This document shows positions 10,921 to 23,068 of a stretch of DNA of 36,310 nucleotides, one piece after another. The notes under the pieces were generated by a model. That model worked only from the letters and a program-made list of their open reading frames with translations, ran no database searches and was not told the DNA's origin. The stretch is from an uncultured Archangium sp. (GTDB taxonomy: Bacteria > Myxococcota > Myxococcia > Myxococcales > Myxococcaceae). The DNA is taken from contig CAMLFP010000010.1 in assembly GCA_946479335.1 (NCBI GenBank), forward strand, positions 1-36,310. Reading direction: 5' to 3'. The translations under genes were made by a program, and so were the position numbers. The first letter of the stretch is position 1. Every line of letters begins with the position of its first letter.

Positions 10921-11015
10921 GTGTGTACCTCCAGTGAGAGAAGACCGCGCGTAACTACCACTTCAGCTGTCAGCCCTCATTCAGATTGAGGCGCTGACGA
11001 AAAACGCGACAGGCG

Positions 11016-11978
11016 TCAGGCGACGGGGTCCGCATCGCGGATCGGCCCGGTGTAGCCCATCGGCATGATCGGCCAGTCGACGTCGACGTCTTTCTCCGGC
11101 AGCACCACCGGCTTGCCGTCGTACGTCTCGCGCACGCCCGGGTAGATGCAGGTGCGCCACAGGTACATGAACAGACTCTTCTGCTCGAGCGCCGGGTGGC
11201 AGTGCCCGTGGTAGTGCTGGCGGTGGTACTCGGGGAGCAGGCTCCAGTGCAGGCCGGCCTTCTCGTGGTGCACCGCGTGGTAGCCGTTGTTGAACGCGAA
11301 GTAGTTCAGCACCGGGCTGATGAAGCTGCGCGAGTGGTTGTACTTGCTCTCGGTGTCGCAGCCGTCGTGCTGCCAGTAGTTGGTCCCGAAGATCCCCCAG
11401 ATGCCGTACACGGCGGGGATCAGCACGAACATCAGCCCGCGCCACGGGATGCCCTGCGACAGCCACGCGTCGAGCCCGAGGAAGCCGAACTTGAAGACGT
11501 TCAGCGCCACGTTCTCCAGCCGCCATTGGAACGCCCATTCTTTCACGCGCGGGTCGTTCTTCATCGCCTTCCAGTAGCGCGACTCGTTGCGGATGATGCT
11601 GGGGATGACCAGGAAGAAGAACAGGAACTGGTTCAGGAAGTTCCAACGGAAGCGCGCCTTGTAGGCCCGCACGTTGTCCATGTCGGTGCCGAGGTGCTCG
11701 TGGTGCGAGAGGTTGTGCCCGGGCACGAAGCCGCTCACCGGCCCGCCGAAGGCCAGCGACAACAGCACGCCCCACACCGTGTTCGCCCACCGGTTGCGGA
11801 ACAGCGGCGCGTGCGCGGTGTTGTGGCTCATCACCGCGGCGGTGAAAGAGAACCAGCAGAAGAAGAGCATCAGCGCGACGCGCGCGGGCCACGAGGTGGG
11901 CACCACCCACGCGGTGATGAAGATCGCGTAGTAGACGGCCAGGAACGCAACGGTACGTCGGTCGGCTTTGTAGATCAT
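11016..11978 (-). CDS. membrane fatty acid desaturase
   Basis: A 320-residue integral-membrane di-iron desaturase/hydroxylase (FA_desaturase family). The three histidine boxes that bind the iron pair are present: HNTAH (52-56), HNLSHHEH (88-95) and HAVHH (234-238) followed by His244, with further histidines at 204 and 215. Hydrophobic helices flank the boxes. Substrate could be an acyl chain, a carotenoid or a sphingoid base; the sequence does not tell. I set the start at ATG 11978 (MIYKADRR), directly before the first hydrophobic segment; the frame stays open far upstream but that part is antisense to the next gene. It is divergent from the secreted protein gene at 12135, separated by 156 bases in which I see only a 7-bp inverted repeat (12055-12061/12079-12085). 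Confidence 0.87.
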   Translation of the reverse strand: MIYKADRRTVAFLAVYYAIFITAWVVPTSWPARVALMLFFCWFSFTAAVMSHNTAHAPLFRNRWANTVWGVLLSLAFGGPVSGFVPGHNLSHHEHLGTDMDNVRAYKARFRWNFLNQFLFFFLVIPSIIRNESRYWKAMKNDPRVKEWAFQWRLENVALNVFKFGFLGLDAWLSQGIPWRGLMFVLIPAVYGIWGIFGTNYWQHDGCDTESKYNHSRSFISPVLNYFAFNNGYHAVHHEKAGLHWSLLPEYHRQHYHGHCHPALEQKSLFMYLWRTCIYPGVRETYDGKPVVLPEKDVDVDWPIMPMGYTGPIRDADPVA

Positions 11979-12134
11979 GGCGAACTGGGGGCAGGCACCT
12001 ACCAGCGAGTACGCAGCGAGTGAAGTGCCCGGCAGGTTTCTGTCACGCGTCGAGCGGTCGCGCGCAGCTTCGGCGGGAGCGACCGGCCGGGCGCATGTTC
12101 TGCGCGAAGGCGCACGGGGAGTTAAGTTGCTCGC

Positions 12135-12698
12135 GTGCTCCCTGCTCTCCTCGTGCTCGCCCTCGCCGCCGACCCGGAGCCCCGCGCGGAGCCGGTGCCC
12201 GAGCGTCACTACACGACGTGGCGCAGCCGCTCGTTGATCTTCAAGCACGACGTGGAGCGCGACGTCTTCCACTTCCAGATCATGTTCGGCATCGGCGGCG
12301 GGCCCGACAGCCGCGGCTTGTTCCACGCGATGGAGCTGGGCGGCACCTTCAACAACGGCATCGTGTTGGCGCTGCTGCACACCTTCGTGCAGAACAAGGG
12401 GATCATCGGGAAGGACGTGCCCGGCGAGCCCGACCTCATCGGCGGGTGGATGCTGGAGACCAAGATCCCCATCCTCTTCCCGGAGTTCGAGGTGAAGTTC
12501 GCGGCCGGCCTCGCGGGGCTGCACGATCAGAGCAACGGCATCCGCGCGATCCCCGGCGGAGGCTTCGCGTACGGCTTCGACTTCCACCTGCCCTTCTTCA
12601 CCTCGTCGGGCATGACCTTCAGCCTCACCTTCCTCCACGCGTTCATCCCGAAGCACTACTTCACCGCCAGCTTCGGCGTCGGGTACACGTTCTTCTGA
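12135..12698 (+). CDS. putative secreted/outer-membrane beta-rich protein, unknown function
   Basis: A 187-residue protein I do not recognise. It begins with a short hydrophobic stretch (LPALLVLALAADPEP) that looks like a signal peptide, followed by alternating aromatic and glycine-rich strands (FHFQIMFGIGGG, GGGFAYGFDFHLPFF, TASFGVGYTFF) and ends in a C-terminal Phe, as outer-membrane beta-barrels often do. GTG 12135 is the start; GGGGAG lies about 15 bases upstream, and TTAAGT at 12122-12127 could be a -10 box of a very short-leader mRNA. Its stop is directly adjacent to the dnaE2 stop on the opposite strand (12698/12699), leaving no room for a terminator. Confidence 0.62.
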   Translation: MLPALLVLALAADPEPRAEPVPERHYTTWRSRSLIFKHDVERDVFHFQIMFGIGGGPDSRGLFHAMELGGTFNNGIVLALLHTFVQNKGIIGKDVPGEPDLIGGWMLETKIPILFPEFEVKFAAGLAGLHDQSNGIRAIPGGGFAYGFDFHLPFFTSSGMTFSLTFLHAFIPKHYFTASFGVGYTFF

Positions 12699-15685
<2,987 letters not shown>

Positions 15686-15689
<4 letters not shown>

Positions 15690-17131
15690 TCGACGCTCCC
15701 GTGACGCATCCACCGGCCGCGCAGCACATCGAAGTACAGCCAGCGGATCACGCCGTTCTCTTCGACGAAGCGGTACTCGCGCCGCACTTCGCCGCGCCAC
15801 CAGCCGCCGTTGAGCATGATGGACACGCCCTGCTCCACGGGCGCGGCACACGGCGAGGGCTTCAGCTCCACGCGGCGGATGAGCTGCAGCTCGCCTTCGA
15901 GGCGCTCGGGCATCGGCGGCACGTCGTCCAACGGCTCGAAACGCAGCCGCGCCTCCGGGAGGTGCCCCGCGCCGTGCGTCAACGTCACCACCGAGTCGTC
16001 ACCGAACGCCGCGCGCACGCGCTCGAGCGAACGGCGGATTGCGTCCACCGATCTCCGCGGGCGATCGACCAGCGCCAACTGCGCCGCGTGTTGCGCCGCG
16101 CCGCGCACCTCCAGCTCCAGCCACTTCACGCCAAGCGAGTTCTCGACCGTCCACGTCGACTGCAGCGTGAGCCGCAGCTGCTCGGAGACGCGCGTCTGAT
16201 CCAACGTCGGCTCGGCGAACGCGAGCGAGAGATCGCGCGGCACGTTCACTTCACCCTTCGGGCGATCGAACCCCAGCGTCAGCGTCAGCGATTTGAGCGC
16301 GCGCTGCCGACTCTCCAGCGTGTCCATCAAACGCCGGAGCGGCTCCAGCACCCCGAAGAGCAGCTGGTTCACGTCGGCGATCGGCTCGTCGAAGTCGAGG
16401 TGCGAGACGATCGGCAGCACCTCCGGCACCGGCTGAAACGGCTCGATGCGGCGACCGCTGGCGAGCATCGCGATGCGCTCCACGTCTTCACCGAAGCGCT
16501 TGCGCAGCCCCGACACCGGCAAGCGCAGCAGCGCGCCGACGGTGGTGACGCCGAGCTTCTCGAGTGGAATCAGCGAGTCCGCCGAGAGCCCGAGCCGCCG
16601 CAACGGCACCCGCGCCAGCCACGTGCGCTCCTCGTTCACACTCAGCAGGCAGCGCACCTGGCCCAGCGGCAACGCACGCGCGATGGCGCTGCTGCCGAAG
16701 CGCGAGAAGCCGACGCACACCGAGACGTCCCACTCCGCGGCCTGCAGCGCGGCGTGCACCTGCGCGCTCCACTCGATGAGCGAGGGAAACAGCTGTGAGA
16801 GCCCGCTGACGTCGCACCAGAAGACGCTGCCGTTCGCTTCGACGGCGGGGCTCCACAGGCGCAGCAGCGCGATGAACTCCTGCCGGGCGCTCTCGAGGTC
16901 ACTCGCGCTCACGGGAGCGGCGTGCAGCTTCGCGCACAGCGACAACGCCTCGCCGTAGCGCAGGCCCGGCAACACGCCCGCCTGTCGCGCGGCCTCGTTC
17001 GCGTGCGTCACCAGTGACGTCGGCTTGTCAGACTCGACGACGGCCACCGGCGCCGCTGCCCAATCGGCGTGCGCGTGCAGCAACACCTGCAACGGCAGCT
17101 CGCGCACCTCAACGCAGGCCAGCCGGTCCAC
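15686..17131 (-). CDS. imuB: ImuB, inactive Y-family polymerase-like mutasome subunit
   Basis: A 481-residue Y-family polymerase homologue that acts as the hub of the mutasome, bridging ImuA, DnaE2 and the beta clamp. The polymerase fold is recognisable (ACVEVRELPLQVLL at the start, CDVSGLSQLFPSL, FSRFGSSAIARALP, then a helix-hairpin-helix region IPLEKLGVTTVGALLRLP). The acidic residues that bind metal in active Y polymerases are not conserved: the first DxD position reads VEV and the later SxDE position reads CDVSG. Loss of catalysis is a known ImuB trait. The start is GTG 17131, overlapping the end of imuA by 23 bases; its stop overlaps dnaE2 as ATGA. Translational coupling of all three genes is therefore likely. 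Confidence 0.92.
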
Positions 17132-17699
17132 GGCACACCTCCCGGCGTTCCCAGCCCGGCGCGCGGCGCTTGTCCTTCAGCGCGCGAATGGAGAGGACGA
17201 AGCGGCCTTCACCTACGCGCTCCGCGCTCGCCCACGCGCGCATGCCCACGAGGGGATCGATGGAGGGCGCGTCGCGTTCGGACTGCGTGAGGAACAGCAC
17301 CGCGGCTTCATGCTTCTGCGCGAGGCCCAGCAAACGCGAGAGCAACGGCGTCGGCACGCGCTGCCCGGCGCAGAGCTCGATGACGATGAGCCCGAAGCCG
17401 CCGAGGCGCACCAGCAGCTCGCCCGCACGCGGCACCTCGCCTTGCGGCACGCGCACCACCGTGATCGCGCTCAGGTCGACGCCGCTGGCCTCCGCGTCGG
17501 GCGGGTAGAAGATCGAGTCGGCCCGCGGGAGCCAGGCCACCGTGTCACCCGCGCGCTGGGCCTCGCGCAGCGTCAGCACCGTCGCCGAGAGCGCCGCCGG
17601 GCCCGAGAGCTCCGACACGAGCCCCTGCAGCGACGCGAAGACGAACTCGTCTCGCTCGAGGTGGACCTGCGGCAGCGGGAACGCGATGACCGGAGACAT
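17109..17699 (-). CDS. imuA: ImuA, RecA-like mutasome accessory protein
   Basis: A 196-residue ImuA-family protein, a small RecA-fold relative that works with ImuB and DnaE2 in SOS mutagenesis. The family-typical pieces are the central strand FGLIVIELCAG, LLSRLLGLAQKHEAAVLFLTQ and the basic C-terminus RALKDKRRAPGWERREV. The classical Walker A motif is missing, as is common in this family. I use ATG 17699; an in-frame TTG at 17708 is an alternative. The LexA box at 17718-17733 lies 18 bases upstream. It is first in the imuA-imuB-dnaE2 operon. Confidence 0.88.
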   Translation of the reverse strand: MSPVIAFPLPQVHLERDEFVFASLQGLVSELSGPAALSATVLTLREAQRAGDTVAWLPRADSIFYPPDAEASGVDLSAITVVRVPQGEVPRAGELLVRLGGFGLIVIELCAGQRVPTPLLSRLLGLAQKHEAAVLFLTQSERDAPSIDPLVGMRAWASAERVGEGRFVLSIRALKDKRRAPGWERREVCRGPAGLR

Positions 17700-17717
17700 C
17701 GCGACCAATCTGCACTA

Positions 17718-17733
17718 CTGAACGGATTTTCAG
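17718..17733 (-). promoter_or_regulatory. LexA (SOS) box upstream of imuA
   Basis: The 16 bases CTGAACGGATTTTCAG form a perfect CTGAA-N6-TTCAG palindrome. On the minus strand, CTGAAAATCCGTTCAGT agrees at 16 of 17 positions with the myxococcal LexA consensus as I remember it, CTRHAMRYBYGTTCAGS; only the last S differs. It is centred about 27 bases before the imuA ATG, where a bound repressor would block initiation. Placement before the SOS mutagenesis cassette strongly supports the call. Confidence 0.8.
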
Positions 17734-17789
17734 CAACACCCGCAGAGGTCGCATTTCAAGACGTTGCGCTCGTGTGCGCGATGCGACGC

Positions 17790-18239
17790 TCACGATCTGG
17801 TCAGCGCGCCCAGGCGCGCGACGAGCTTCGATGGAAAGTCGTACGACCAATGCGTTCGGTCGAAGGTCGTCTCAAGCCTCCGGAACGCGCGCCAGAAGCA
17901 CCGCCCCACCTGCATCGTCGAGCCCTCGTACGAGAGCGCGATCGTCTGTGATGCCGGTCGACGACGATCGAAGGGGAAATGCACGGCCTGAACGAGCGTC
18001 CTGTCGGCCGACACTCCCCGAGCGAAGCGCAGATCGTAGCCATCGGGTTCGCAGTTGAACCGGGCAACGCCAGTCGACTGCCACTCGAGCAGGGCCACCA
18101 GAGCCCCCGCCAACTCCGTCAGCGAGTCGAACGGTACGTATGACGCCAGCAGCACCAGCTCCTGCTCGTCCGTGCGCAACGTGACGACCAACGAGCCGTG
18201 CTGTGGTGGCCCGAGCTCAACCTGCAGTCCTGCGCCCAT
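17790..18239 (-). CDS. hypothetical protein
   Basis: A 149-residue soluble protein of no family I can name. It has no signal peptide or membrane segment; the first half is rich in beta-type stretches ([20 protein letters not shown]), the second half ends in a mixed aromatic/basic region ([23 protein letters not shown]). ATG 18239 has GGGAG eight bases upstream. Codon use looks less biased to G/C in third positions than in neighbouring genes, so it could be a lineage-specific or acquired gene. It sits between tRNA-Pro and imuA on the same strand, 90 bases before the imuA start, but the LexA box in that gap suggests it is outside the SOS operon. Confidence 0.6.
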   Translation of the reverse strand: MGAGLQVELGPPQHGSLVVTLRTDEQELVLLASYVPFDSLTELAGALVALLEWQSTGVARFNCEPDGYDLRFARGVSADRTLVQAVHFPFDRRRPASQTIALSYEGSTMQVGRCFWRAFRRLETTFDRTHWSYDFPSKLVARLGALTRS

Positions 18240-18263
18240 TTCACGCTCCCGGCTGCGGAGACG

Positions 18264-18319
18264 CGGAAAGACGAAGGGCCTGACTCTGTACGGGTTTCCC
18301 CTTGAGAATCAGGCCCTTC
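18264..18319 (-). terminator. intrinsic terminator downstream of tRNA-Pro
   Basis: GAAGGGCCTGA (18273-18283) and TCAGGCCCTTC (18309-18319) are perfect 11-bp complements with a 25-base loop. On the minus strand the stem starts 5 bases after the tRNA CCA end and is followed by GTCTTTCC. On the plus strand it is followed by AATTTT, so it could work in both directions. Confidence 0.65.
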
Positions 18320-18324
18320 AATTT

Positions 18325-18402
<78 letters not shown>

Positions 18403-18427
18403 GAACGGCTCGGTTACGACGCGGCGC

Positions 18428-18456
18428 CTTATGCACGCCTGACTTCGGAGCGTCAA
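18428..18456 (-). promoter_or_regulatory. putative promoter of tRNA-Pro
   Basis: Minus-strand -35 TTGACG (18456-18451) and -10 CATAAG (18433-18428) with a 17-base spacer, about 26 bases before the mature tRNA 5' end. It starts immediately after the ihfA stop codon. Confidence 0.5.
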
Positions 18457-18458
18457 AC

Positions 18459-18821
18459 TCAATCTTCGGAATCATCGTCGTCCGACTCCGGCGCGACGTG
18501 GCCGGCGTCTTCGTCTTCGGCGGAGAGCTCGTCTTCGGCCACGTAGCCGTCGTTCAAGTCGGCCTTCAGCACCTGGCTGGGCACGAACTTCACCACGCGC
18601 CGCGCGGTGATCTCGATCGGCTGGCCGCTCTGCGGGTTGCGGCCCGGGCGCGCGCGCTTGTACCGCGGCTGGAAGTTGCCGAACCCGGAGATCTTCACCT
18701 TGTCTCCGCGCTCCAGCGTCTCCTTGAGCGTGTCGAAGACCATCTCCACCAGCTCAGCCGACTCCTTCTTCGAGAAGCCCACCTTTTCGTAGACGCTCTC
18801 GATGATGTCCGCTTTCGTCAT
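18459..18821 (-). CDS. ihfA: integration host factor alpha-type HU/IHF protein with acidic tail
   Basis: A 120-residue DNA-bending protein of the HU/IHF fold. Residues 1-90 match IHF alpha: [20 protein letters not shown], the turn [12 protein letters not shown], and the beta arm [14 protein letters not shown] with the intercalating proline at 63. Residues 92-120 form a strongly acidic tail ([21 protein letters not shown]) absent from E. coli IhfA (99 residues). IHF shapes DNA for transcription, recombination and replication. Position directly after pheT is the same as in enterobacteria. It has its own promoter (TTGACA-N16-TACGCT at 18831-18858) and no Shine-Dalgarno, which suggests a leaderless mRNA. 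The alpha rather than HU assignment rests on the beta-arm sequence and on synteny. Confidence 0.92.
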   Translation of the reverse strand: MTKADIIESVYEKVGFSKKESAELVEMVFDTLKETLERGDKVKISGFGNFQPRYKRARPGRNPQSGQPIEITARRVVKFVPSQVLKADLNDGYVAEDELSAEDEDAGHVAPESDDDDSED

Positions 18822-18830
18822 AGGCCCCGG

Positions 18831-18858
18831 AGCGTACCCACGCCCCAGAGCCTGTCAA
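18831..18858 (-). promoter_or_regulatory. putative promoter of ihfA, leaderless arrangement
   Basis: Minus-strand consensus -35 TTGACA (18858-18853), 16-base spacer, -10 TACGCT (18836-18831). Only nine bases separate the -10 box from the ihfA ATG, so transcription should begin within two or three bases of the start codon. Confidence 0.55.
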
Positions 18859-18883
18859 CATCGCGACATTCCAAAGCTTTTCA

Positions 18884-21268
18884 TCAAGCCCGGAGCGCGC
18901 CGCCGACCCGCTTCGTCACCTCGGCGACGATCTTCGCGTGCGCGTCGATGACCTCGGCGTCGGTGAGCGTCTTCTCGGACGACCGGTACTCGAGCGCGAA
19001 GGCGAGATTTTTCCGCCCGGCTCCAACCTGCGCGCCCTGGAAGACGTCGAAGATGCGCGCGTCGGCGACGAGCGGCTGACCGACCTCGAGGATCACGCTG
19101 CGCACCTGCTCCGACGGCACCTCCGCGTTCACCACCACCGCGAGATCGCGGCGCACGGAGGGGAACTTCGAGACCGGCGTCGCCTGCGGCACCAGCTTCG
19201 CGAGGCTCAGCAGCGCGCCCACTTCGAGCTGGAACATGAACACGCCCGCGGGCGCATCGAGGCGCTTCTGGGCGCGCGGGTGGAGCTCGCCCAGCGTCCC
19301 CACGGTCTTCCCGCCGACCTTCACGGTGGCAGCGGCGCGCGGGTGGTACCAGGGCGATTCGAGCGGCTGAAAGACAGCGCCCTCGATGTGCAGCGACGAC
19401 AGCACCGCCTCGACGGCAGCGCGCGCGTCGTAGAAGTCGACGGTGACGTCCTTCTCCGTCCACGTGCGGGCGCCGTCGCGCAGGCCCCACAGCACGCCGG
19501 CGATCTGTTGCATCTCGTGCGCCGGCGTCTCGCTCTGGAGCGCCTGGTAGCTGCGGCCCCACTCGTAGAAGCGCACGCCTGCGGCCTGATGCCGGGCGGA
19601 GCGCGCCACGTTGGGCACGAGGCTCGCGAAGAGCGTGGTGCGCATCACCGACTGCTCCACCGAGAGCGGGTTGGAGACGACGACCGCGCCGGCCTCGGCC
19701 TGGAACGCCGCGAGCTCCGCAGGCGCGACGAAGGAGTAGTTCACCACCTCGTCGAACCCCTCGCCCGACAGCGCGGCGCGCATGCGGCGTTCAGCGGCCT
19801 GCGCGGGGCGCTCCGGCTCGAGCGTCGAGAGTCCACGCGGCAGCGCTGCGGGGATCGACTCGAAGCCACGCACGCGGGCGATTTCCTCGACGAGATCTTC
19901 CTCCATCGACACGTCGACGCGCGCGAGCGGCACTTCCCACGCGCCGTTGCCCTTCGAGACGAAGCCCAGCGAGGTGAGGATCTTCGCCGACTCGTCCGCG
20001 GAGACCGGCGTGCCCAGCACCTGCGTGGCGCGATCGGGGCGCAGCGTGACGACGCGCGGCTGCTTCACCGTCGGGTACACGTCGAGCTGGCCCTTGAGCA
20101 CCGTGCCGCCGCCCCACTCCGCCAGCAGCGCGGCCGCGCGGTCCAACACCTCAGGCACCACCGAGACGTCCGTTCCACGCTCGAAGCGATGCGACGACTC
20201 GGTGTGCAAGCCGTGGCGCTTCGACGAGCGCCGCACCGTCGCCGGCTGGAAGGTCGCGCACTCCAGCAGCACGCGCGTGGTCTTCTCGGTGACCTCGCTC
20301 GACTCGCCGCCCATCACACCCGCGATCACCAGCGCGTGCTGCGCGTCGGCGATCACCAGATCTTCGGCGTTGAGCGCGCGGTCTTTGCCGTCGAGCGTCT
20401 TGAGCGTCTCGCCCGGCTTCGCGGTGCGCACGATGATCTCCGCGCCGCCGATGCGATCGAGATCGAACGCGTGGAGCGGCTGCCCGTACTCGAGCATCAC
20501 GTAGTTGGTGACGTCGACGAGGTTGTTGATGGCGCGCACGCCGGCGGCCTTGAGGCGCTCCTGCACCCACGCCGGCGACGGCTGCACCTTCACGCCTTCG
20601 ATCACGCGGCCCGCGTAACGCCAGCAGCGCTCCGCGTCGGCGATGGAGATCTTCACCTTGTCGGACGCAGGCGTCGCGGACTCGGTGAGATTCACGGCCG
20701 GTTTCTTGAGCGGCGTGCCCAGCAGCGCGGCGACCTCCCGCGCGATGCCCAGGTGCGAGAGCGCGTCGGAGCGGTTCGGCGTGACGTTCACCTCGAACAC
20801 CACGTCGTCGAGCCCCAGCGCCTGCGCGATCGGCGTGCCCACCTTGAGCGCCGGGTCGAGGATCAGCAGGCCCGAGCTCTCTTCGCTCAAGCCGAGCTCG
20901 CGCGAGCTGCAGAGCATCCCGAAGCTCTCGACGTCGCGCATCTTCGCCTTGCCGATCTTCATGCCACCGGGGAGCGACGTGCCGATGGTCGCGAGCGGAA
21001 CCTTGTCGCCGACCTGGTAGTTCTTCGCGCCGCACACCACCTGCAGCGGCGTACCGGAGCCGTCGTCGATCTTCGTCACCGACAGCTTGTCGGCGTTCGG
21101 GTGTTTGTCAGACGCGAGGATCTGCGCGACCACCACGCCCTGCAGCGCGGCACCGGGGCGATCGATGCCCTCGATCTCCAGGCCCGCCATCGTGAGACGG
21201 TGCGCCAGTTCATCGACGGAAGCAGGGAGTTCGACGTAGTCCGACAACCACTTGAGTGAGATTTTCAT
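18884..21268 (-). CDS. pheT: phenylalanyl-tRNA synthetase beta subunit
   Basis: A 794-residue beta chain of the (alpha-beta)2 PheRS, which charges tRNA-Phe. The order is normal: N-terminal MKISLKWLSDYVELP, EMAP-like tRNA-binding domain (about 40-150, with SDKHPNADKLSVTKIDDG), B3/B4 editing domain (about 210-380), B5 DNA-binding-like domain (PRVVTLRPDRATQVLG), inactive synthetase-like core, and C-terminal anticodon-binding FDX-ACB domain (FPSVRRDLAVVVNAEVPSEQ). The length equals that of the family. ATG 21268 is nine bases after the pheS stop, so both subunits come from one message. Confidence 0.97.
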   Translation of the reverse strand: MKISLKWLSDYVELPASVDELAHRLTMAGLEIEGIDRPGAALQGVVVAQILASDKHPNADKLSVTKIDDGSGTPLQVVCGAKNYQVGDKVPLATIGTSLPGGMKIGKAKMRDVESFGMLCSSRELGLSEESSGLLILDPALKVGTPIAQALGLDDVVFEVNVTPNRSDALSHLGIAREVAALLGTPLKKPAVNLTESATPASDKVKISIADAERCWRYAGRVIEGVKVQPSPAWVQERLKAAGVRAINNLVDVTNYVMLEYGQPLHAFDLDRIGGAEIIVRTAKPGETLKTLDGKDRALNAEDLVIADAQHALVIAGVMGGESSEVTEKTTRVLLECATFQPATVRRSSKRHGLHTESSHRFERGTDVSVVPEVLDRAAALLAEWGGGTVLKGQLDVYPTVKQPRVVTLRPDRATQVLGTPVSADESAKILTSLGFVSKGNGAWEVPLARVDVSMEEDLVEEIARVRGFESIPAALPRGLSTLEPERPAQAAERRMRAALSGEGFDEVVNYSFVAPAELAAFQAEAGAVVVSNPLSVEQSVMRTTLFASLVPNVARSARHQAAGVRFYEWGRSYQALQSETPAHEMQQIAGVLWGLRDGARTWTEKDVTVDFYDARAAVEAVLSSLHIEGAVFQPLESPWYHPRAAATVKVGGKTVGTLGELHPRAQKRLDAPAGVFMFQLEVGALLSLAKLVPQATPVSKFPSVRRDLAVVVNAEVPSEQVRSVILEVGQPLVADARIFDVFQGAQVGAGRKNLAFALEYRSSEKTLTDAEVIDAHAKIVAEVTKRVGGALRA

Positions 21269-21277
21269 GTCGGGTCC

Positions 21278-22324
<1,047 letters not shown>

Positions 22325-22336
22325 GTCGTGTCCTGC

Positions 22337-22378
22337 GGAAAATGAAACGGGGCCGCTCCTTTTCAAGAGCGACCCCGT
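22337..22378 (-). terminator. terminator/attenuator hairpin between rplT and pheS
   Basis: ACGGGGCCGCTC (22347-22358) pairs with GAGCGACCCCGT (22367-22378) with one mismatch and an eight-base loop. On the minus strand it is followed by TTTCATTTTCC. It starts 30 bases after the rplT stop and ends 13 bases before the pheS start, directly ahead of the pheS ribosome binding site. E. coli has an attenuator in this same position, but I see no phenylalanine-rich leader peptide here. Confidence 0.75.
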
Positions 22379-22408
22379 GAATCAATCAGTCTGTTCGAAG
22401 ACCGTGCT

Positions 22409-22756
22409 TCAGGCCGCCTTGGCGATCTGGGCGACGGCGCCGAACCCGGCGATGTCGTGCACGGCGAGGTCCGCGAGGATCTTGCGATCGATCGCGACCT
22501 TGTTCTTCGTGAGACCGGCGATCAGCTTGCTGTACGACAGGCCGACCGTGCGGGCCGCCGCGTTGATGCGGACGATCCACAGCGAGCGGAAGTCGCGCTT
22601 GCGGCGCTGACGATCACGCGAGGCGTAGTCGAGCGCACGCTCGACGGCCTGGTTCGCGCGCTTGTAGCAGTTCTTGCGGCGGCCACGGAAACCCTTGGCC
22701 AGCTTGAGGATTGAATTACGACGACGACGAGCCTTGACGCCTTTTTTAACGCGCAT
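22409..22756 (-). CDS. rplT: 50S ribosomal protein L20
   Basis: A 115-residue L20, an early-assembly protein of the large subunit that binds 23S rRNA. The basic N-terminal extension ([20 protein letters not shown]), the central [20 protein letters not shown] and the globular C-terminal domain ([18 protein letters not shown]) are all standard. In E. coli L20 also represses the rpmI-rplT message; an equivalent site cannot be recognised by eye here. It follows rpmI by 16 bases and shares its promoter at 23021-23049. Confidence 0.98.
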   Translation of the reverse strand: MRVKKGVKARRRRNSILKLAKGFRGRRKNCYKRANQAVERALDYASRDRQRRKRDFRSLWIVRINAAARTVGLSYSKLIAGLTKNKVAIDRKILADLAVHDIAGFGAVAQIAKAA

Positions 22757-22772
22757 GGTTCACCGGCTCCTT

Positions 22773-22982
22773 TCAGTTCGCCCCGTAGGGGAACATTTCC
22801 TTGGTGACGCGCTTGGAGTCACTCTGGTTGAGGTGCGAAGTGCCGCGCTTGTTGCGGCGATTGTCCATCGACTTGGCGTGGGTGAAGAGGTGCTTCGCGA
22901 AGGCCTTCGCGTGCTTCACTTTGCCGTTCTTCTTGACCTGCATGCGCTTCTTGGCAGCGCTGCGAGTTTTAAGTTTGGGCAT
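22773..22982 (-). CDS. rpmI: 50S ribosomal protein L35
   Basis: A 69-residue L35 with the family start PKLKTRSAAKKRMQVKKNGK, the basic middle region and the motif NRRNKRGTSHLNQSDSKRV. ATG 22982 has AGGAA upstream. Between infC and rpmI lies a clear promoter (TTGACT-N17-TATAGG), so rpmI-rplT can be transcribed separately from infC as well as by read-through. Confidence 0.97.
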   Translation of the reverse strand: MPKLKTRSAAKKRMQVKKNGKVKHAKAFAKHLFTHAKSMDNRRNKRGTSHLNQSDSKRVTKEMFPYGAN

Positions 22983-23020
22983 GACTTAAGGTTCCTGGAT
23001 AACTGCTGGAAAGGGCGGCG

Positions 23021-23049
23021 CCTATATGGTGTCGGGCTGAGTAAGTCAA
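23021..23049 (-). promoter_or_regulatory. putative promoter of rpmI-rplT(-pheST)
   Basis: Minus-strand -35 TTGACT (23049-23044), 17-base spacer, -10 TATAGG (23026-23021), in the 86-base gap between infC and rpmI. The inferred leader is about 30 bases and contains CCCTTTCC ahead of the AGGAA binding site. This is one of the best sigma-70-type matches in the window. Confidence 0.6.
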
Positions 23050-23068
23050 CCAAGCCCGCGAAGAAGCG

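Noticed and set aside
12055..12085. Inverted repeat CGGTCGC/GCGACCG in the desaturase intergenic region
   Set aside because: Seven base pairs with a 17-base gap is expected by chance in such GC-rich sequence; no further evidence for an operator.
11979..12656. N-terminal extension of the desaturase frame up to 12656
   Set aside because: The extension is antisense to the secreted protein gene and Arg/Glu-rich; the real protein begins just ahead of its first hydrophobic helix.
15690..15851. Longer DnaE2 starting upstream of 15689
   Set aside because: The extra residues are a shadow of imuB; MTPLWCKSNYSF is the normal DnaE2 N-terminus and overlaps the imuB stop as ATGA.
18938..21259. A 773-codon open frame on the plus strand
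   Set aside because: Antisense shadow of pheT, which has all family domains.
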